Below, piece by piece: positions 13,090-25,241 of a DNA stretch of 64,000 nt. The stretch spans positions 33,543 through 97,542 of the forward strand of contig JAKUCV010006817.1 in assembly GCA_028386065.3 (NCBI GenBank), given 5' to 3'. The stretch is from Turnera subulata. Lineage: Eukaryota; Streptophyta; Magnoliopsida; Malpighiales; Passifloraceae. Position 1 is the stretch's first letter, and each line of letters starts with the position of its first letter. The notes beneath the pieces were generated by a model, which made no database searches, was not told the DNA's origin, and saw only the letters and a program-made list of their open reading frames with translations. The position numbers and the translations under genes were made by a program.

Positions 13090-14320
13090 AGAGAGAGCTC
13101 AAGATGTAAACTTGGTATCTGGGAATTACTTCAAAGGGTGTTTTTGATCGAGTTTAGATGCACAAACTAAATAAAAGAGTGTTCTGTGTATGGTAGAAAA
13201 GGAGAAGTGTAGGGTGCAAGGGAAACAAAAATCCATGGCGAATGGAATGGAACCATGGCCACAATAGACCTTTTTTTTTTGAAAAAAAAATAATTCCTTT
13301 ATGAGCTTCTTTGCTTGGTAGGTCAGTTTTGTTATGTAATGAATGGAGAAGAAAAGGTAAAAAGGTAGAGAACGTTATGGGTGCTGAAGAAGCAAAGAAG
13401 CATTCATGGCGGAATTGGTAGCACTTAAAAACTCGTAAGAAGTAGTACACTTTTTCTCTTTGCCGTTATTACTTTGTATATAGCAGAGAGGGAAGAAGAG
13501 AACAGCGGTTTTTGGAACTCTTTTTTGGCTTTGGCTTTGGTTTTTGGCCAAATAGAGCTAAACCTTATTTGTTGCGTTTGTGTGCTCCTGGGGACTAAAG
13601 AATCATGGATTCCATATAAATACAACAAAATTGGAAAAATTACTTTTTGTCACATTTAATGTTCAGTTCTTTTTTTTCCTAATTTGTGAAGGGATTAAAG
13701 TACTAAATACTCTAAATCTAATAGTAACCATATTTGGGGTTGCTCAATCTAATATTACAATAATGACTTAGATTTGGTATTATTATCAAGTACTAATAAC
13801 CTACTTGACGTCCAGCTTCTGATTAGGAGAATCATGAATTCGATTAAATTATGAACCAAATAGGGAAAAGTTCCCTTTTCGAAACCCACTTAGATCTTTA
13901 AAATTTTTCTTCTTTTTGGAGAAGTGCTTAAAGCTTTAATTTAATAACATGACCAAATAGCATTTAGTAAACAGTATACTTTGACTCTCTAACCCCAGTG
14001 AAGTGAAGTCTGGTCTGAAATTTTAAATTTTACTGGTTCTTCAATTTCATACCTGGGAAGAAAAAAGAAAAACTATAAAACCTGAGAGAGGAGAGGGTTT
14101 TGGATAACGTGCAACGTGGCATCAAGACATGGGTGGGTGTGGTGGTGGTGGACTTACGTTGTGGAACTTTGTTTCTATGCCTTTGTGGGGTTTACGGGGA
14201 AGTGCGATATGCACAAAACAGACACATAACCACGAACCACGCGCCACCTGAATTCGTGGACATATGTTTTTTTTGCTACAAATTTAAGATTTTGTGTTAA
14301 ATTGTTTTTATATTTCTATT
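13090..14320. other. TBL promoter side, AT-rich intergenic
   Basis: No coding signal. The part next to the TBL start is expected to hold its promoter; I see no clear TATA box close to the ATG. Confidence 0.4.
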
Positions 14321-14599
14321 ACCGTACATAGGGGCGGATATAGAGGGGAGCAAGGGGGTCCAGGCCCGCCTAAGAATTTATTTTTGTACATATATGGTAA
14401 TAATTAATTATAAATTGCTATGTAGCTTGGTGGTTAGTACACACGTTTGGCCCGTGCTCGAATCCTAGCAACTAGCAACGTATTTTTTTCATTTTTTTCA
14501 TTTTTACACATACAATACAATTCAGTCCTTATTAATATAAAAAATAGTATATTTTGGCCCTCCCAAAATTTTTTTCCTAGATCCGCCCCTGACCATACA
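14321..14599. mobile_element. hAT-type MITE with 8-bp TSD
   Basis: Element 14329-14591 (263 bp). Termini TAGGGGCGGATATAG and, from the other end, CAGGGGCGGATCTAG differ at two positions and fit the hAT terminal pattern. Flanks accgtaca (14321-14328) and accataca (14592-14599) match at 7 of 8, the length of a hAT target duplication. Inside lie tRNA-like pol III box look-alikes: TAGCTTGGTGGT and, about 30 bases on, GCTCGAATCC. No coding capacity. A relative is at 63202. Confidence 0.7.
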
Positions 14600-14669
14600 G
14601 ATGTTTTTGTTTTTAGCTGACAGACACAGTGAGTAAAAAAAACTAAGACGAGGATTTTGATGAGGAAAT

Positions 14670-14707
14670 AATCTTTTATTGTGTAACAAAAAAAAATCTT
14701 TTATTGT
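14670..14707 (+). mobile_element. Poly(A) micro-insertion with 13-bp direct repeats
   Basis: Identical repeats aatcttttattgt at 14670-14682 and 14695-14707; insert gtaacaaaaaaa. Confidence 0.55.
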
Positions 14708-14922
14708 ACCACCCACACCGAGTATAGTTAATTAAAACTCGTAAATTTTTTGAATGCTCAAATAATTATTTATTGGTTTATGTTGTATTTTATTTTCGAC
14801 CATGGGAAGATGCGTGTGTTATACGTAGCCAAAAGGGTACGTGGTTTTAACGTGTAGAAGTGCGGGCCCGACAGCAGTACTGCCGGCGTTGATTTCTTCT
14901 TGTTTTCTTTCATGAAGGAAAG

Positions 14923-14964
14923 AGGTTTTTTTATATTTTGCTCAAAAAAAAGGTTTTTTTATAT
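14923..14964 (+). mobile_element. Poly(A) micro-insertion with 14-bp direct repeats
   Basis: Identical repeats aggtttttttatat at 14923-14936 and 14951-14964; insert tttgctcaaaaaaa. The repeats are themselves simple, which weakens the case. Confidence 0.45.
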
Positions 14965-16338
14965 AAAAATGGAGGAAATGAAATTAATAGGGGTTAATTA
15001 CTTTTTGACCACCTGAAAACCTTTGGTATAACGGATTTAAGTAACTGAACTAAAAAAATCAGAATAGATTATAGAAGTACCTTAAATGTTGTTTTTATAA
15101 GATTTTCTATCCAATTTTTTTTAAGTTCAGATGGTTAAATCTTACAAAAGTAAAGTTAGATGTACCTCATTTTTTCCTGATTCAAAGTGGTTAGAGACGT
15201 TCGACAACAAAATTCAAGTGATCAAAAAGTAATTAACTCAAAATTAATATGATTATGCTGCTATTTCTATATTCAAAGCTAGTAGATAGTATTTCAGATC
15301 TGTCCATCGAATCTGTTTTTAATTATGATGAGAACTTTTAAGCCATTGATAATGGTCGAAACATATTTAATACTACTAACATAGAAGTATAGAACGAACT
15401 ATGGCATTGTTTCCCTACACGCAAAAAATATAAAAACTCTTTGCTGAATTTATTATATGTATTCAGAACCAGCTCCTTTACGATATTTTTTTGGTCAAGG
15501 CACAAACTACAATTACTAAGTAAATGGATTGATAGGTGTTTATGGACATATTAACTACTTGATTAATTCTTATTATTTTCTACAATACGTGGCCACATTT
15601 ATAATACTAAGTCAATTCTTCTGGCTAATCTATGGAAATAAATATGCATTCATAAATCTGTCTATGAATTCATCTTTCGTACGATCATACCATTCAAAAT
15701 CCTCAAACATTTTTCTATTCCAAGACAAATAAATACACTTGACGTGCTAGAGAATGTACATGACAATATAAATGGAGGAAACGTGAATGAGGTAGAAATG
15801 TGATGCATGGGGATAGCAATAGCGAAGGGTGTTGACTACGACTATGAATATACCACTAATTTACTACTAATTAAGTGTCGATGGTAACTGGCGGTGACAT
15901 GACGATGAAGCTTTACCCATACTATACGTTTTTATTGTTTTCAAAGAGGATTTATCGACCATAAAGGGGTTATTTAAAAAATCGTTGTCTGTGCAAAATT
16001 TTTTAATTACATTGACGAATTCAACATGAGATAGGAGTGAAAGTGATGTAATTGTTATTTAATTCTTCCAGACTTGTAGACTTCAAATTCTGTTACATGG
16101 ATTACAAGTCTTGATAGATTTGGCAATAACAATTTGTATTGAACAAATTAAGAGGATTGGAGGTTGAATAGATAGCAGGCCTAAGGAGCTTTAATTGCAT
16201 GGTTTTACGCCAGTTGGGAATTGAAAACAAGGTTTACATTACACTCAGAGTTAGTAATTTAAATGGAAGAATTATTGATGGTGACAAGTGGAGCCGTGAA
16301 TACAAGTGATGCCAAGAGAACTATACAAATTGGGACTC

Positions 16339-16387
16339 TAATATTGCACCATGTGTCACATCAAAAAAAATAATATTGCACCATGTG
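16339..16387 (+). mobile_element. Poly(A) micro-insertion with 17-bp direct repeats
   Basis: Identical repeats taatattgcaccatgtg at 16339-16355 and 16371-16387; insert tcacatcaaaaaaaa (15 bases). Confidence 0.6.
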
Positions 16388-18350
16388 GAAATGGTCGCAA
16401 TTATGTATTTTCCTAAAATGAAAGGTAGAGGTCATGCATGGTTTATTTTTCCAATGGTGCGTTCATCTTTCCCCCTCATTCCCCGGTTGGATTTTTTTTT
16501 TGGTATGAGTTATTGAGAGCATTCAGCGACTTAATTAATTGTTTAAATGAGACCTAGCGGCATGTTTGCGTTAAAAAAAAAAAAACAGAAAAATGAGACA
16601 AGAAGATAATGGAACTCTTGTTAATTATCTTTTTTGAGTTTTATAGAAAAAAAAATAACACATATTCTTTACTGAAATCTACAGACATTACTTGTGGAGA
16701 AGTAAATAACAATTTTTTAAAAAGTATGTAAATAAAAATTTGAGGCCCTGAATAGTTTGTCATCCTCACCACCATTGCTCTCCATATGTCCATTCAGAGC
16801 TTCACTGTTTCCTGAACGTTAATGTCCATCCTTTTTAACTTCTTCATGGCGACCTTGTTGCTTCGTTATCATGGGACCCAAACCCAAAAATATACGTAAA
16901 CCCACCAATCTTAAGCCAAACATATTTAGCAGAAAATTATGATGACCCTTATTCCATGCCTCATCACTTTAATCTCCCATAATTAGGAAGGCAGTGAAGG
17001 GGTTCATCTTATCCCGGAAACTGGTTGGTTTTATTCGATTTACTGGATAATGCAACGAAACAAGGATTATGGCCACCACTATAGTGACCCTCGTTATTGT
17101 TTATTGCCCCATTATTATGAGGCCAGAATAGTGGGTCACTACTGCTAATAAGTGTTTGAGGTAGACGCTGATGCAGACTGGTTAAATGCAATGCAAATAA
17201 TTCTTGCAATGATACATATGATAATGATGGCCTTATTCGTTACATTAGTTAGGTGCAGTACTATGTAAGATATAATTAAAGAACAGATGTTCTCATGAAA
17301 ACAAACTTGGCTTGCACGGGGCTAAAATGTGTTCATTTCATGGGTAGCCTTCTTGCTTGCTCTTAAAAATTACAGTCCAATCAGGGGAGATATTTTTATT
17401 GGAAATCCAATGAATATGTAGCAAGATTAGGTGTTTGTTTTGGGGTATACCAAGACAGTATCGATAATAGCATATCGTACCGGCAAGGCAATGTGCAGAT
17501 TTATGGGTGTTTTTCAAGTTGTTGGATGCACAAGAAGACGAAACAGAAATCTCATGAACTCATTTTTAAGGTTAACCTTGTACAGTACTAGTACCGTAAG
17601 AATGGCATTTTCCTAGTGGTTGAGTTTATGGAATCCAAGGTATAGCACGATGAGCAAGCTGTTTGCATGTATAGGAAATTGATAGTAATCCAGAGGCTCA
17701 TACAGTTTGAAACACAAATCTGATGAACTTATTTTTAAGGTTAGTCCTAACTGGGTTCAGATCTAAAATGAAGTGAATTGTTGCTGAAAAGTATAAATAA
17801 AATTATAAGAACAATAAAGACTGAGCAGAGTTCTTCCCCATCTACTTGCCATCAATGTCCTGATTAAATTCATTGATGATTTTTTGACTCCAACCAATAG
17901 CTTTAATGCATCTTGCTATTGGGAACAAAAGTTACAGGGACATAAATAAGAACAGTATTTTCTGTGAGAAATTCACTCTAGTCTGACAAAAGCTAAGCTG
18001 ATTTAGCTTCCAGAAAAGTTCCAAGCATACCTATTACGTTCAATATTCATAATATGTAAAATAAACCTGCAGTCAAGAACTAAGAATAAAATTGATAGTA
18101 GTGTTTGATACTTCCAGCAATATCACAGTTCTACAATGGAAGTTGAGAGTGTTGTAACACTACAACAAATTTGCATAGAAACAATGACAATTACTAAATT
18201 CTGGAAAAAATGAACTTCACAAACAAGATCTGTCTTCTTCTACAGCTAATACTGTACTGATTAGGGTCATTCTACACCAAAACTGTATCACCTATGCTTT
18301 CTCCCCGCTGAACAGAAGAGGATGCTGGTGTAGTATCTATCTGGCTTCTG

Positions 18351-18468
18351 AAAGCAGGAAAGGGGATACTCTTCTAGAATCAAGGAAAGGGCCTCGAAGC
18401 CCGGGAGAGATTAGTCTCGTGTCGACGGAGATATTCTTCTAGAATCAAAAAAAAAAAGCAGGAAAGGG
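18351..18468 (+). mobile_element. 90-bp SINE/LINE-tail-like insertion with 14-bp TSD
   Basis: Repeats aaagcaggaaaggg at 18351-18364 and 18455-18468 are identical and flank 90 bases ending in an A-run. The body contains the GC-rich stretch gggagagattagtctcgtgt, unlike its AT-rich surroundings and reminiscent of plant retroposon 3' regions (recalled, not searched). The insert also carries ttctagaatcaa twice, at both of its ends. It is the longest member of the A-tailed insertion series in this window. Confidence 0.6.
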
Positions 18469-19116
18469 AGGAGGGAACTTTCTGGGTGGCGCTACAGATT
18501 GAGAAGATACAGGAAACATACGGTAAAATGCCAGTATGACCTTAGTTTAATTAGTTTAAAAAGCTGACTTTCAACAACGTGAATATAGAAACAAACCGCC
18601 ATCGCTGGCCATCCAGAAAAAATGTCAGACCCATACATCATCAACATCCAAAGGACAAAAAACCAAGCAGAATGCTGCTTATATTTAGCACCCATTTGAA
18701 TCACCAGAAAGCTTGGAATTTCAAGTAGTAACCACTGTTTTTATGTGTTTGTAAATGGCTCGAGAAAATTACAAGTAAAGTAGGCCTTGCACGTATTTTT
18801 GCTAATGCAAAATCTATAAGAGGAGCACTAACCAGAATCCATTTGAGAACCAGAGTGCATCATACACCAGAAAAAATTACCCTTACGCGAGTCTTGCCCT
18901 AAGGAAAAAAAAAAGAGTTTATTTAAGAAGCCATCCATTCGTACCAAATGGAAAACAAACTGAATTCATCTACAAAAAACTGACAACTGGCCATACAGAA
19001 TCTGAAAATTTCATAACAGTAGAGCATTAGTTGATACTAGTAATCCAATAAAAAAAGGAGTAAGGCCATAACAAATGCAACAAAGGAGTCTCACAACCAG
19101 CCCATCTGATGATAAT

Positions 19117-19593
19117 TCAACATGAGTCATTAGGACCATACATCATTTGTAGCAAAAAATCCTGGCGCTCATCAACTGGGACACCAAAAAAAGCCCTTAC
19201 CCTGGCGTGATCCTCCACCAGGAAAGCATATGCCCTGTAGCATAATTGCTTCTCAACTCCTAACTTCACTAGTTCTGCAAACACTTGTTCCTCTGAGTAA
19301 ACAAGCTCCCTAGCCCTCTGACGAATACCATTTCCCTCTCTGATAGCGCCAGCAACGTCCCTAATTGCTTCTCCGATGCTTTCCAATTCTCTGCCCCACT
19401 CACAGGCCTTCCGTTTTCTGCCTTTGGCAAGTGTTTCTTTACCATCACATCGCCTACTGCAATACACACGAGATAGGTAGACAGCATACACAATGTGACA
19501 AATAACTTGAACCACAGCCTTTAGCCGCCTTCGATCCCAAAGCTCCCACCAACACTCTTCATCACCATCTTCTCCATTTTCTTCTCTGTCCAT
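19117..19593 (-). CDS. Short Myb/SANT-like (L10-interacting MYB type) C-terminal protein
   Basis: Single frame of 158 residues from the first ATG. The last 80 residues match what I recall of the C-terminal part of plant Myb/SANT-like proteins related to the accessory protein of PIF/Harbinger transposons: a coiled region (ESIGEAIRDVAGAIREGN), then YSEEQVFAELVKLGV and an ending RAFFGVPVDERQDFLLQMMYG. The N-terminal Myb/SANT domain itself is absent; instead there is an acidic start (MDREENGEDGDEE) and a hydrophobic VVQVICHIVYAVYL segment (about 28-41). A possible acceptor TATTGCAG inside the frame leaves room for an unseen upstream exon. It could be a domesticated fragment or a partial gene; function is unknown. 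Confidence 0.5.
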   Translation of the reverse strand: MDREENGEDGDEECWWELWDRRRLKAVVQVICHIVYAVYLSRVYCSRRCDGKETLAKGRKRKACEWGRELESIGEAIRDVAGAIREGNGIRQRARELVYSEEQVFAELVKLGVEKQLCYRAYAFLVEDHARVRAFFGVPVDERQDFLLQMMYGPNDSC

Positions 19594-19957
19594 CTACCAC
19601 AAGTTTCCAAAAGTAAAACGAAAAGCCTTAATATATAACTAGGCTGACATTGCATTGATGCAACGAAATATCCAAAACAATGAACTAATCAAACCCAAAG
19701 AATACAACTTTGCATAGATCCACCGGCAAATTAAGCTAAAGTTTCTCTCTTTATCAAGAAAAAATGATATTCCACTACTATCCAATTTACCCAGAAAATA
19801 GAACACAATTAATTCAGTTCAATGTGAACTCATAACAGCATATTGGTCCCCTTGACATGTACCCATAAAAGGGAAAACAAAAGAGAGAAAGAAAAATAGA
19901 AGAGAAGAAAGTTTCAACCTTGAACGGAATGCACGTAGTAAACTGGCCTGGAAACTG

Positions 19958-20146
19958 TTAGGAGTCTTCTAGGGTACTCGCTTGCTTTTGTTGTTGTTGT
20001 TCTTGTTGTTGGAGTTGGAGTTGGTGTTCTTGTGCTCTAAGCAAAAAAGGCTTGAATCCAATCTCCAAAGTCAGGTAACCAAAAGCCAAAGCACCGATCA
20101 CCACTATCCCGCCCCTTATTGCATTCAGCTTCGTCTGTGGATTCAT
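19958..20146 (-). CDS. Small single-pass membrane protein (62 aa), unknown
   Basis: From the only in-frame ATG the product has 62 residues: a short basic-start N-terminus, a transmembrane segment at about 12-27 (GGIVVIGALAFGYLTL), then FKPFLLRAQE and a glutamine-rich tail encoded by CTG/TTG-rich repeats. The clean hydrophobic segment followed by a charged amphipathic stretch suggests a real organelle- or ER-membrane microprotein, but I do not recognise a named family. It lies 365 bases upstream of the Myb/SANT-like frame on the same strand and is divergent from NAXD, so the two may share the intervening promoter region. Confidence 0.5.
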   Translation of the reverse strand: MNPQTKLNAIRGGIVVIGALAFGYLTLEIGFKPFLLRAQEHQLQLQQQEQQQQKQASTLEDS

Positions 20147-20585
20147 ACTCTCCTCCCTAATGTCCACCCCAATCCCAAAACCTCGTATTCTAGGCACAAA
20201 CCCTAATGAGTCCTGGCTCTACCAAACGACTTGCATCTTGGATACGAGATTTAAACGACAGCTCGTTCCCTTCCCCTTCAAAAGCTGTCGCTATTATAGC
20301 GAAACCAGGCAGCGAAGGCTAATGAAAGACAAGAATCCAGTGGGCTACAGGGAAACCCAGCATCGAAGAGTAGACAAGAACACATTTTGATTATCGTTTC
20401 TTCTCGGTCTCATGTTCTGCAGGTGGTTATGCTTTGATCATTCTCATGTTCTCTCCTCAAGCTAGATTTTTTGTTAATTGTTCCATCTCTCCTTCAGTTT
20501 CAATCTCTTATGTTCTTTCTTGTTTTAAAGTCAGCTGTAGTATTATTATTACAGTTGAAAAGCGAGGTGGTGGTTGTGGTTGGTG

Positions 20586-23500
20586 ATGTTAATTAGACAT
20601 GGCATGAATCAGTTAACTTTGTTGAACAACGTGAGGAACAGCGGGACCTTAGCTTCTTCTTCCTCTGCTGTCTTGAGAAGACAACATTTGCTGATAAGGT
20701 GTCTTAGTGCTCACTCTTACAACAGCGGTGGAAACAACAGGTGGCAAGAAACGAAACCCAGTATGGAGGCTGATGCTGACAACATCTTGAGGGCTATTAC
20801 TCCGGTTCTTGATCCCACCAAACACAAGGGCCAGGCAGGTAAGCTTATGATTAACTTAATTCAAAACTAGAAAACGTTCTTATGTTTCCCTTTGATCGAG
20901 AAGAACTTATCTTTCTGTTAATATTTATCATCTATTTTTTTGTCACTTAATTACGTAATTGTTGACCTCATCAGGGAAAGTAGCTGTCATTGGTGGGTGC
21001 CGAGAGTACACTGGTGCTCCTTATTTTGCTGCTATTTCAGCATTGAAAATTGTTAGTCTTATTCTTCTGGATATTGCACTTACAGTTCTGAAATAGAGAA
21101 ACTGTTATTCTAGCTCTTGCTCCTTAGTACTTGTTCACTATGCCACTAAAAGCAATTGGCTTTGTCAGGGTGCTGATTTATCGCATGTATTTTGCACAAA
21201 AGATGCTGCTCCAGTTATTAAAAGCTACAGTCCTGAGTTAATTGTGCACCCTATACTGGAAGAGTCTTATAGCGTTAGGTCTGTATGCAGTACTCAAAGT
21301 ACTCTTTTATTAACTTGCATTGTTACCTAAAGCAAAGTAATGATATCCTTGGGAAAAAAAACAAAAAACTGCTTTCAGGGATGAGGATAAGGGAAACGTA
21401 TCCAGAAAGGTTGTTGCAGAGGTTGATAAATGGATGGAGAGATTTGACTGTATTGTGGTTGGCCCTGGACTTGGAAGGGACCCGTTTCTTCTGGTATATT
21501 TTATCTTTCTCAAAGTTTATGTCACTTTTCATTATGTGTTGCCTTAGAAGTTAGATGAGTTCTAGATGAGCTATTTTGTTGGAAGCATGGTTAGCTATTC
21601 AGATGTCTCGCTGTAGTTTTGTTGGTGGCCTTCTTTAACATGCAGTATCTATGGGAACATCCTCCAAATGACTTATTTATGTAGGACTGTGTGAGTGAAA
21701 TCATGAAGCAGGCAAGGCAGTCAAATGTTCCAATTGTTGTTGATGGGGTATGTCTGAATTATTAGACTTTTTAGTATTTCTTATTCAGCTGATTGGATAG
21801 CAAAGTGAGGCACTTACAAATGCCCTTTATATGATAGTGGAATCACATGTTTTCCAGGATGGACTCTTTCTTGTAACAAACAGTCTTGATCTTGTTAGTG
21901 GTTATCCACTAGCTGTCCTAACCCCAAATGTGAACGAATACAAGCGCCTGGTCCAGAAAGTCCTAAACCGTGAAGTAAATGATCAGGATGCTCCTCAGGA
22001 ATTGCTATCACTTGCCAAGCAGTAAGTTTGTCTGTGAAGTTGCTCACTGCCTTGGCATCGTCCAAGATTCTTCCTGTTTGACCTGTACGTCATGTGCTAT
22101 TGCCATCTCTTAATCGATTGTGTACAGAACTGTTTGATTGGCATCTACCTTTTTTTTTTCTATTAAAAAAAATTCTCTTTAGTCCTGGTTGTATGTGCCT
22201 TTAAATGGCCGATACAAGTGGGGTTTAGTCTAATTGACTATCATCTTGAGGAAACTTTTGTTTCTGGGTGTAAATTTGGATTCTAAGGATTCTTCTTCCA
22301 GGATAATCATCTTCTGTGAGAAATAAAATCAGTACAGATCAATTCTAGATGGTGGAAGTTTTTTTTTTTTGGCCATGTGCAAATATCATATTTGTGTATT
22401 GAGAAGAGCTCTTATGCTAGACAATCATGATGATGATGATGGTCGTTCTTCATATGTACAAATTGATGTGTGAAATATGGCTGTTAATCCCTACCTATGC
22501 AAATCTAGAACAGCTTGACTGGTTTGAAGTTTTACTTCTTATCAAACTTGCTGTAGTCTTCTGTAACGTTCTTATGCTCACTCTGTTTATTGGTCAGGTT
22601 CGGCGGTGTAACCATCTTAAGAAAAGGAAAATCTGACCTTATCAGTGATGGCCAGACAGGTATGGATTCATCGTATTTGGTTCTTTTTGCATTGTTTTGG
22701 CGGATTTTCAAACAGTTTAGAACTATAATAGTTCATTATTTTCATCAAGATATGTGGAATGATGCTGAAGACTCCTCAATGCTGAAAATTGTTTTCTCAT
22801 GTGGTTGTTAGTGTTGTCATAGTACATCTCTGAGCCAACAGGTTTTGTTGCACTTCTGTCACTTAATTCTAGGATGAGAGCCAACAATGTCTAATGTTCT
22901 AACTGTCAAGCTTAGTCTTCATCTTGATGCTGTTTTGATTCATCTCCAGGAAGATTGGTCTGAGTGCTTGAATACCTAGAAATATGTCTCACTGCAATGT
23001 TTGGGAAATCAAGACCAATTAAATTCTCATGCATCTTAAATGAGGACTGTAATATGTTTCAACCAGTATAAACCATGCAGAAAAAAGAAAAACAATTTGT
23101 TTCACTGGTACATGTAAATAACATTGTTTAGTATGAAAAATTGCCTGCCTCTTCTGATTTCAAGTATTGCTGATTCATGCAGTCAAATCAGTAACCATTT
23201 ATGGTTCACCCCGCCGTTGCGGGGGTCAAGGTGATATCCTTTCTGGAAGGTGATTGAAGCTAAATCTTTTGCCCTAAAATATTCATAAAAGAAAATGCTT
23301 ATTTTTATAGTGACGAGATTGTTGTCTTTCTTTTCTTTTCTTTTCTTTTTTCAAGGCTGTCAACAAACTATCTTCACTGGGTTCTAATTGATGACTTCCA
23401 CTATTTGATTCAAGTTCTTTCTGGCCTTTCCATCATTCATTTTGCCTATTCATCACAAATCTTGGTTTTTTGGATCTCATATTATTGTCCGTTGGGCTTT

Positions 23501-24059
23501 GGCTGTCCCATAAAAACTATATGTGCTTCTTTGTTCATAACCAGTTTTTCAGCCTCAGCTACTTCATTAAAACCATTCTGCATATGCATGCAAAAGTTGG
23601 GTTTGGAATTTTATGCATGGATGTTAAAGGTTTCTGAACAGATATATTGCATCCTTCTATTGCTTCCAGTGTTGCAGTATTTTTATCTTGGGCACGCCGC
23701 CTTAACTTAGGTGCTGAAGGCAATCTAGGCATCAGGTGAGTTACTCATTGTACAACGTTCATATAGCACCTATACCAAGCTATTCTTATTGTGTTTGTCA
23801 TTTTGATGTTCCAATGTTTGGTCACAGCACTACAAACCCTACTGTATTAGGGTGCATTGCGGGTTCTGCTTTGTTGAGGAAGGCTGCATCTCTAGCTTTT
23901 GAGAATAAGAAAAGATCAACCCTTACAACCGATATCATCGAGCACCTGGGAAAAAGGTAGAGCTGGTCTTGTGCAGAATAATTTTCTCGTGGTTGATTGG
24001 ACTAATTAAATTCAATCTTTATTATTTCTTGCAGCTTAGAGGATATTTGTCCAGCCTGA
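20586..24059 (+). CDS. NAXD: ATP-dependent (S)-NAD(P)H-hydrate dehydratase
   Basis: Eleven exons: 20586-20838, 20975-21051, 21169-21278, 21379-21493, 21685-21747, 21858-22021, 22598-22659, 23183-23249, 23670-23735, 23828-23956, 24035-24059; phases close to 376 residues. The enzyme repairs NADH and NADPH damaged by hydration, in the ribokinase-like fold family, working with the epimerase NAXE. Visible: [18 protein letters not shown] start of the domain near residues 79-91, the [10 protein letters not shown] loop, TPNVNEY (the conserved NxxE region), GGVTILRKG, and the GQGDILSG nucleotide-binding motif before a helix. The first 59 residues are basic and Ser-rich, as in an organelle transit peptide; Met60 opens a second possible start right before the conserved domain. 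It is the only plus-strand cellular gene in the window. Confidence 0.93.
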
Positions 24060-25241
24060 TGATTCACTTGTCATAGTAGTGAGGGTTGTACTGGAAGTGG
24101 CGGATTTACTCGGAGCTGTCTTGAAGCTGCTGGATTTTGCTTGTTGAGTGGCGATCCTCTTTCAAGATATTTCTAGTATAAGATAATAATCTCGTTTTTT
24201 AAAACGAGTTTTATATATACCAAAGGATTGTACCCTCTATAGTTGTAAATGTTTGGAAGCCGTGGAACTGAATACGTTATTGTCCCTTCAAAGCGAATTC
24301 AGATTTCCAGGGGTTATCTATAAGGAAGTAACGCTTTGGTTTGGTTCACTCTACAGGCCACCTAAAAGCATAGTAAATTAAAGGTTTTTGGTCTTTTAAC
24401 TTCCGTTACTAAAGAGTTACAACTTACAAGGAAGCACCGCAATAATTTTCCACATTTGCCATGTGATGGATGCGGCACGCCAGAAAGCAACCCAATTAGA
24501 ATAGGCAACGTACCTTAACACATGTAGGTATCTGCAAATTTGTATGTTCAGTTCATGTTCTGATTTCTCGCAGTTCAATGAGGATATGAAACCCACAAAG
24601 GATCACGAGGAATACACCTGTACAAAGAAACTGCATGGTAGGAGGGATGAATTGCTGGACAAATAGAAATATTTAAACTTTGAACTGCCATTGCCAATTC
24701 TAACATGGAAACGACAAACCAACCTCTGCTTAAACAATCATGACCTATAATCGATGCCTTTCGTAATGGTGCGAAAAGTGAGATTGTGAGCGCCTGGGAT
24801 TAACCTGGCGAAACTTCCCAAGTGCTGGACAGGAACTTTAATGTTCTGTGGATTATACGCTTATTTGACCAAAGTTGGGAAATCAACTGTTCCATCCTTG
24901 TAAGCAACACCCCAGGAAAGGGTTGGGGTAAGCATAGATGTCTTACAAATAGAGGAAGAAACATGAACCCACAACTGTTAATCTTCTTACACACTGGAAG
25001 GCCAATAGTTAATCCAATTATCCGGAACAGCCGAAATGTTTGAATAGAGAAAAAGAAGAATAAGTAGCTTTCAAAAAAATAACTGTAGAACCCAAAATAA
25101 CATTATTGTTAAATCACCAAAGACTAATTTAATTGTTTGACCTTAAAACTGCAAACACAAACTGTAATACTTTATGTTTTTGACTACATCTATTTCACAT
25201 CATGATTGTCCATGTTCACTACATCCTCCATCACAGCCTGC
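24060..25241. other. Convergent 3' regions of NAXD and NF-YC
   Basis: Both flanking genes end here, so 3'UTRs of both are expected. A minus-strand frame around 24890-24960 reads plausibly as protein for about 25 codons but has stops on both sides and no exon support. Confidence 0.4.

Larger units (their letters stand above)
14600..19110. other. Gene-poor AT-rich stretch
   Basis: About 4.5 kb without a recognisable gene. It holds three micro-insertions and one 90-bp SINE-like insertion, listed separately. A 66-codon minus-strand frame at 17009-17209 reads like low-complexity protein but has no supporting exons or family. Confidence 0.5.

Noticed and set aside
17009..17209. 66-codon minus-strand frame resembling the end of a transcription factor
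   Set aside because: No neighbouring exons or domain; cannot be tied to a family.
24800..24994. Protein-like minus-strand stretch between NAXD and NF-YC
   Set aside because: Only about 25 plausible codons in a frame bounded by stops; lies in convergent 3' regions.
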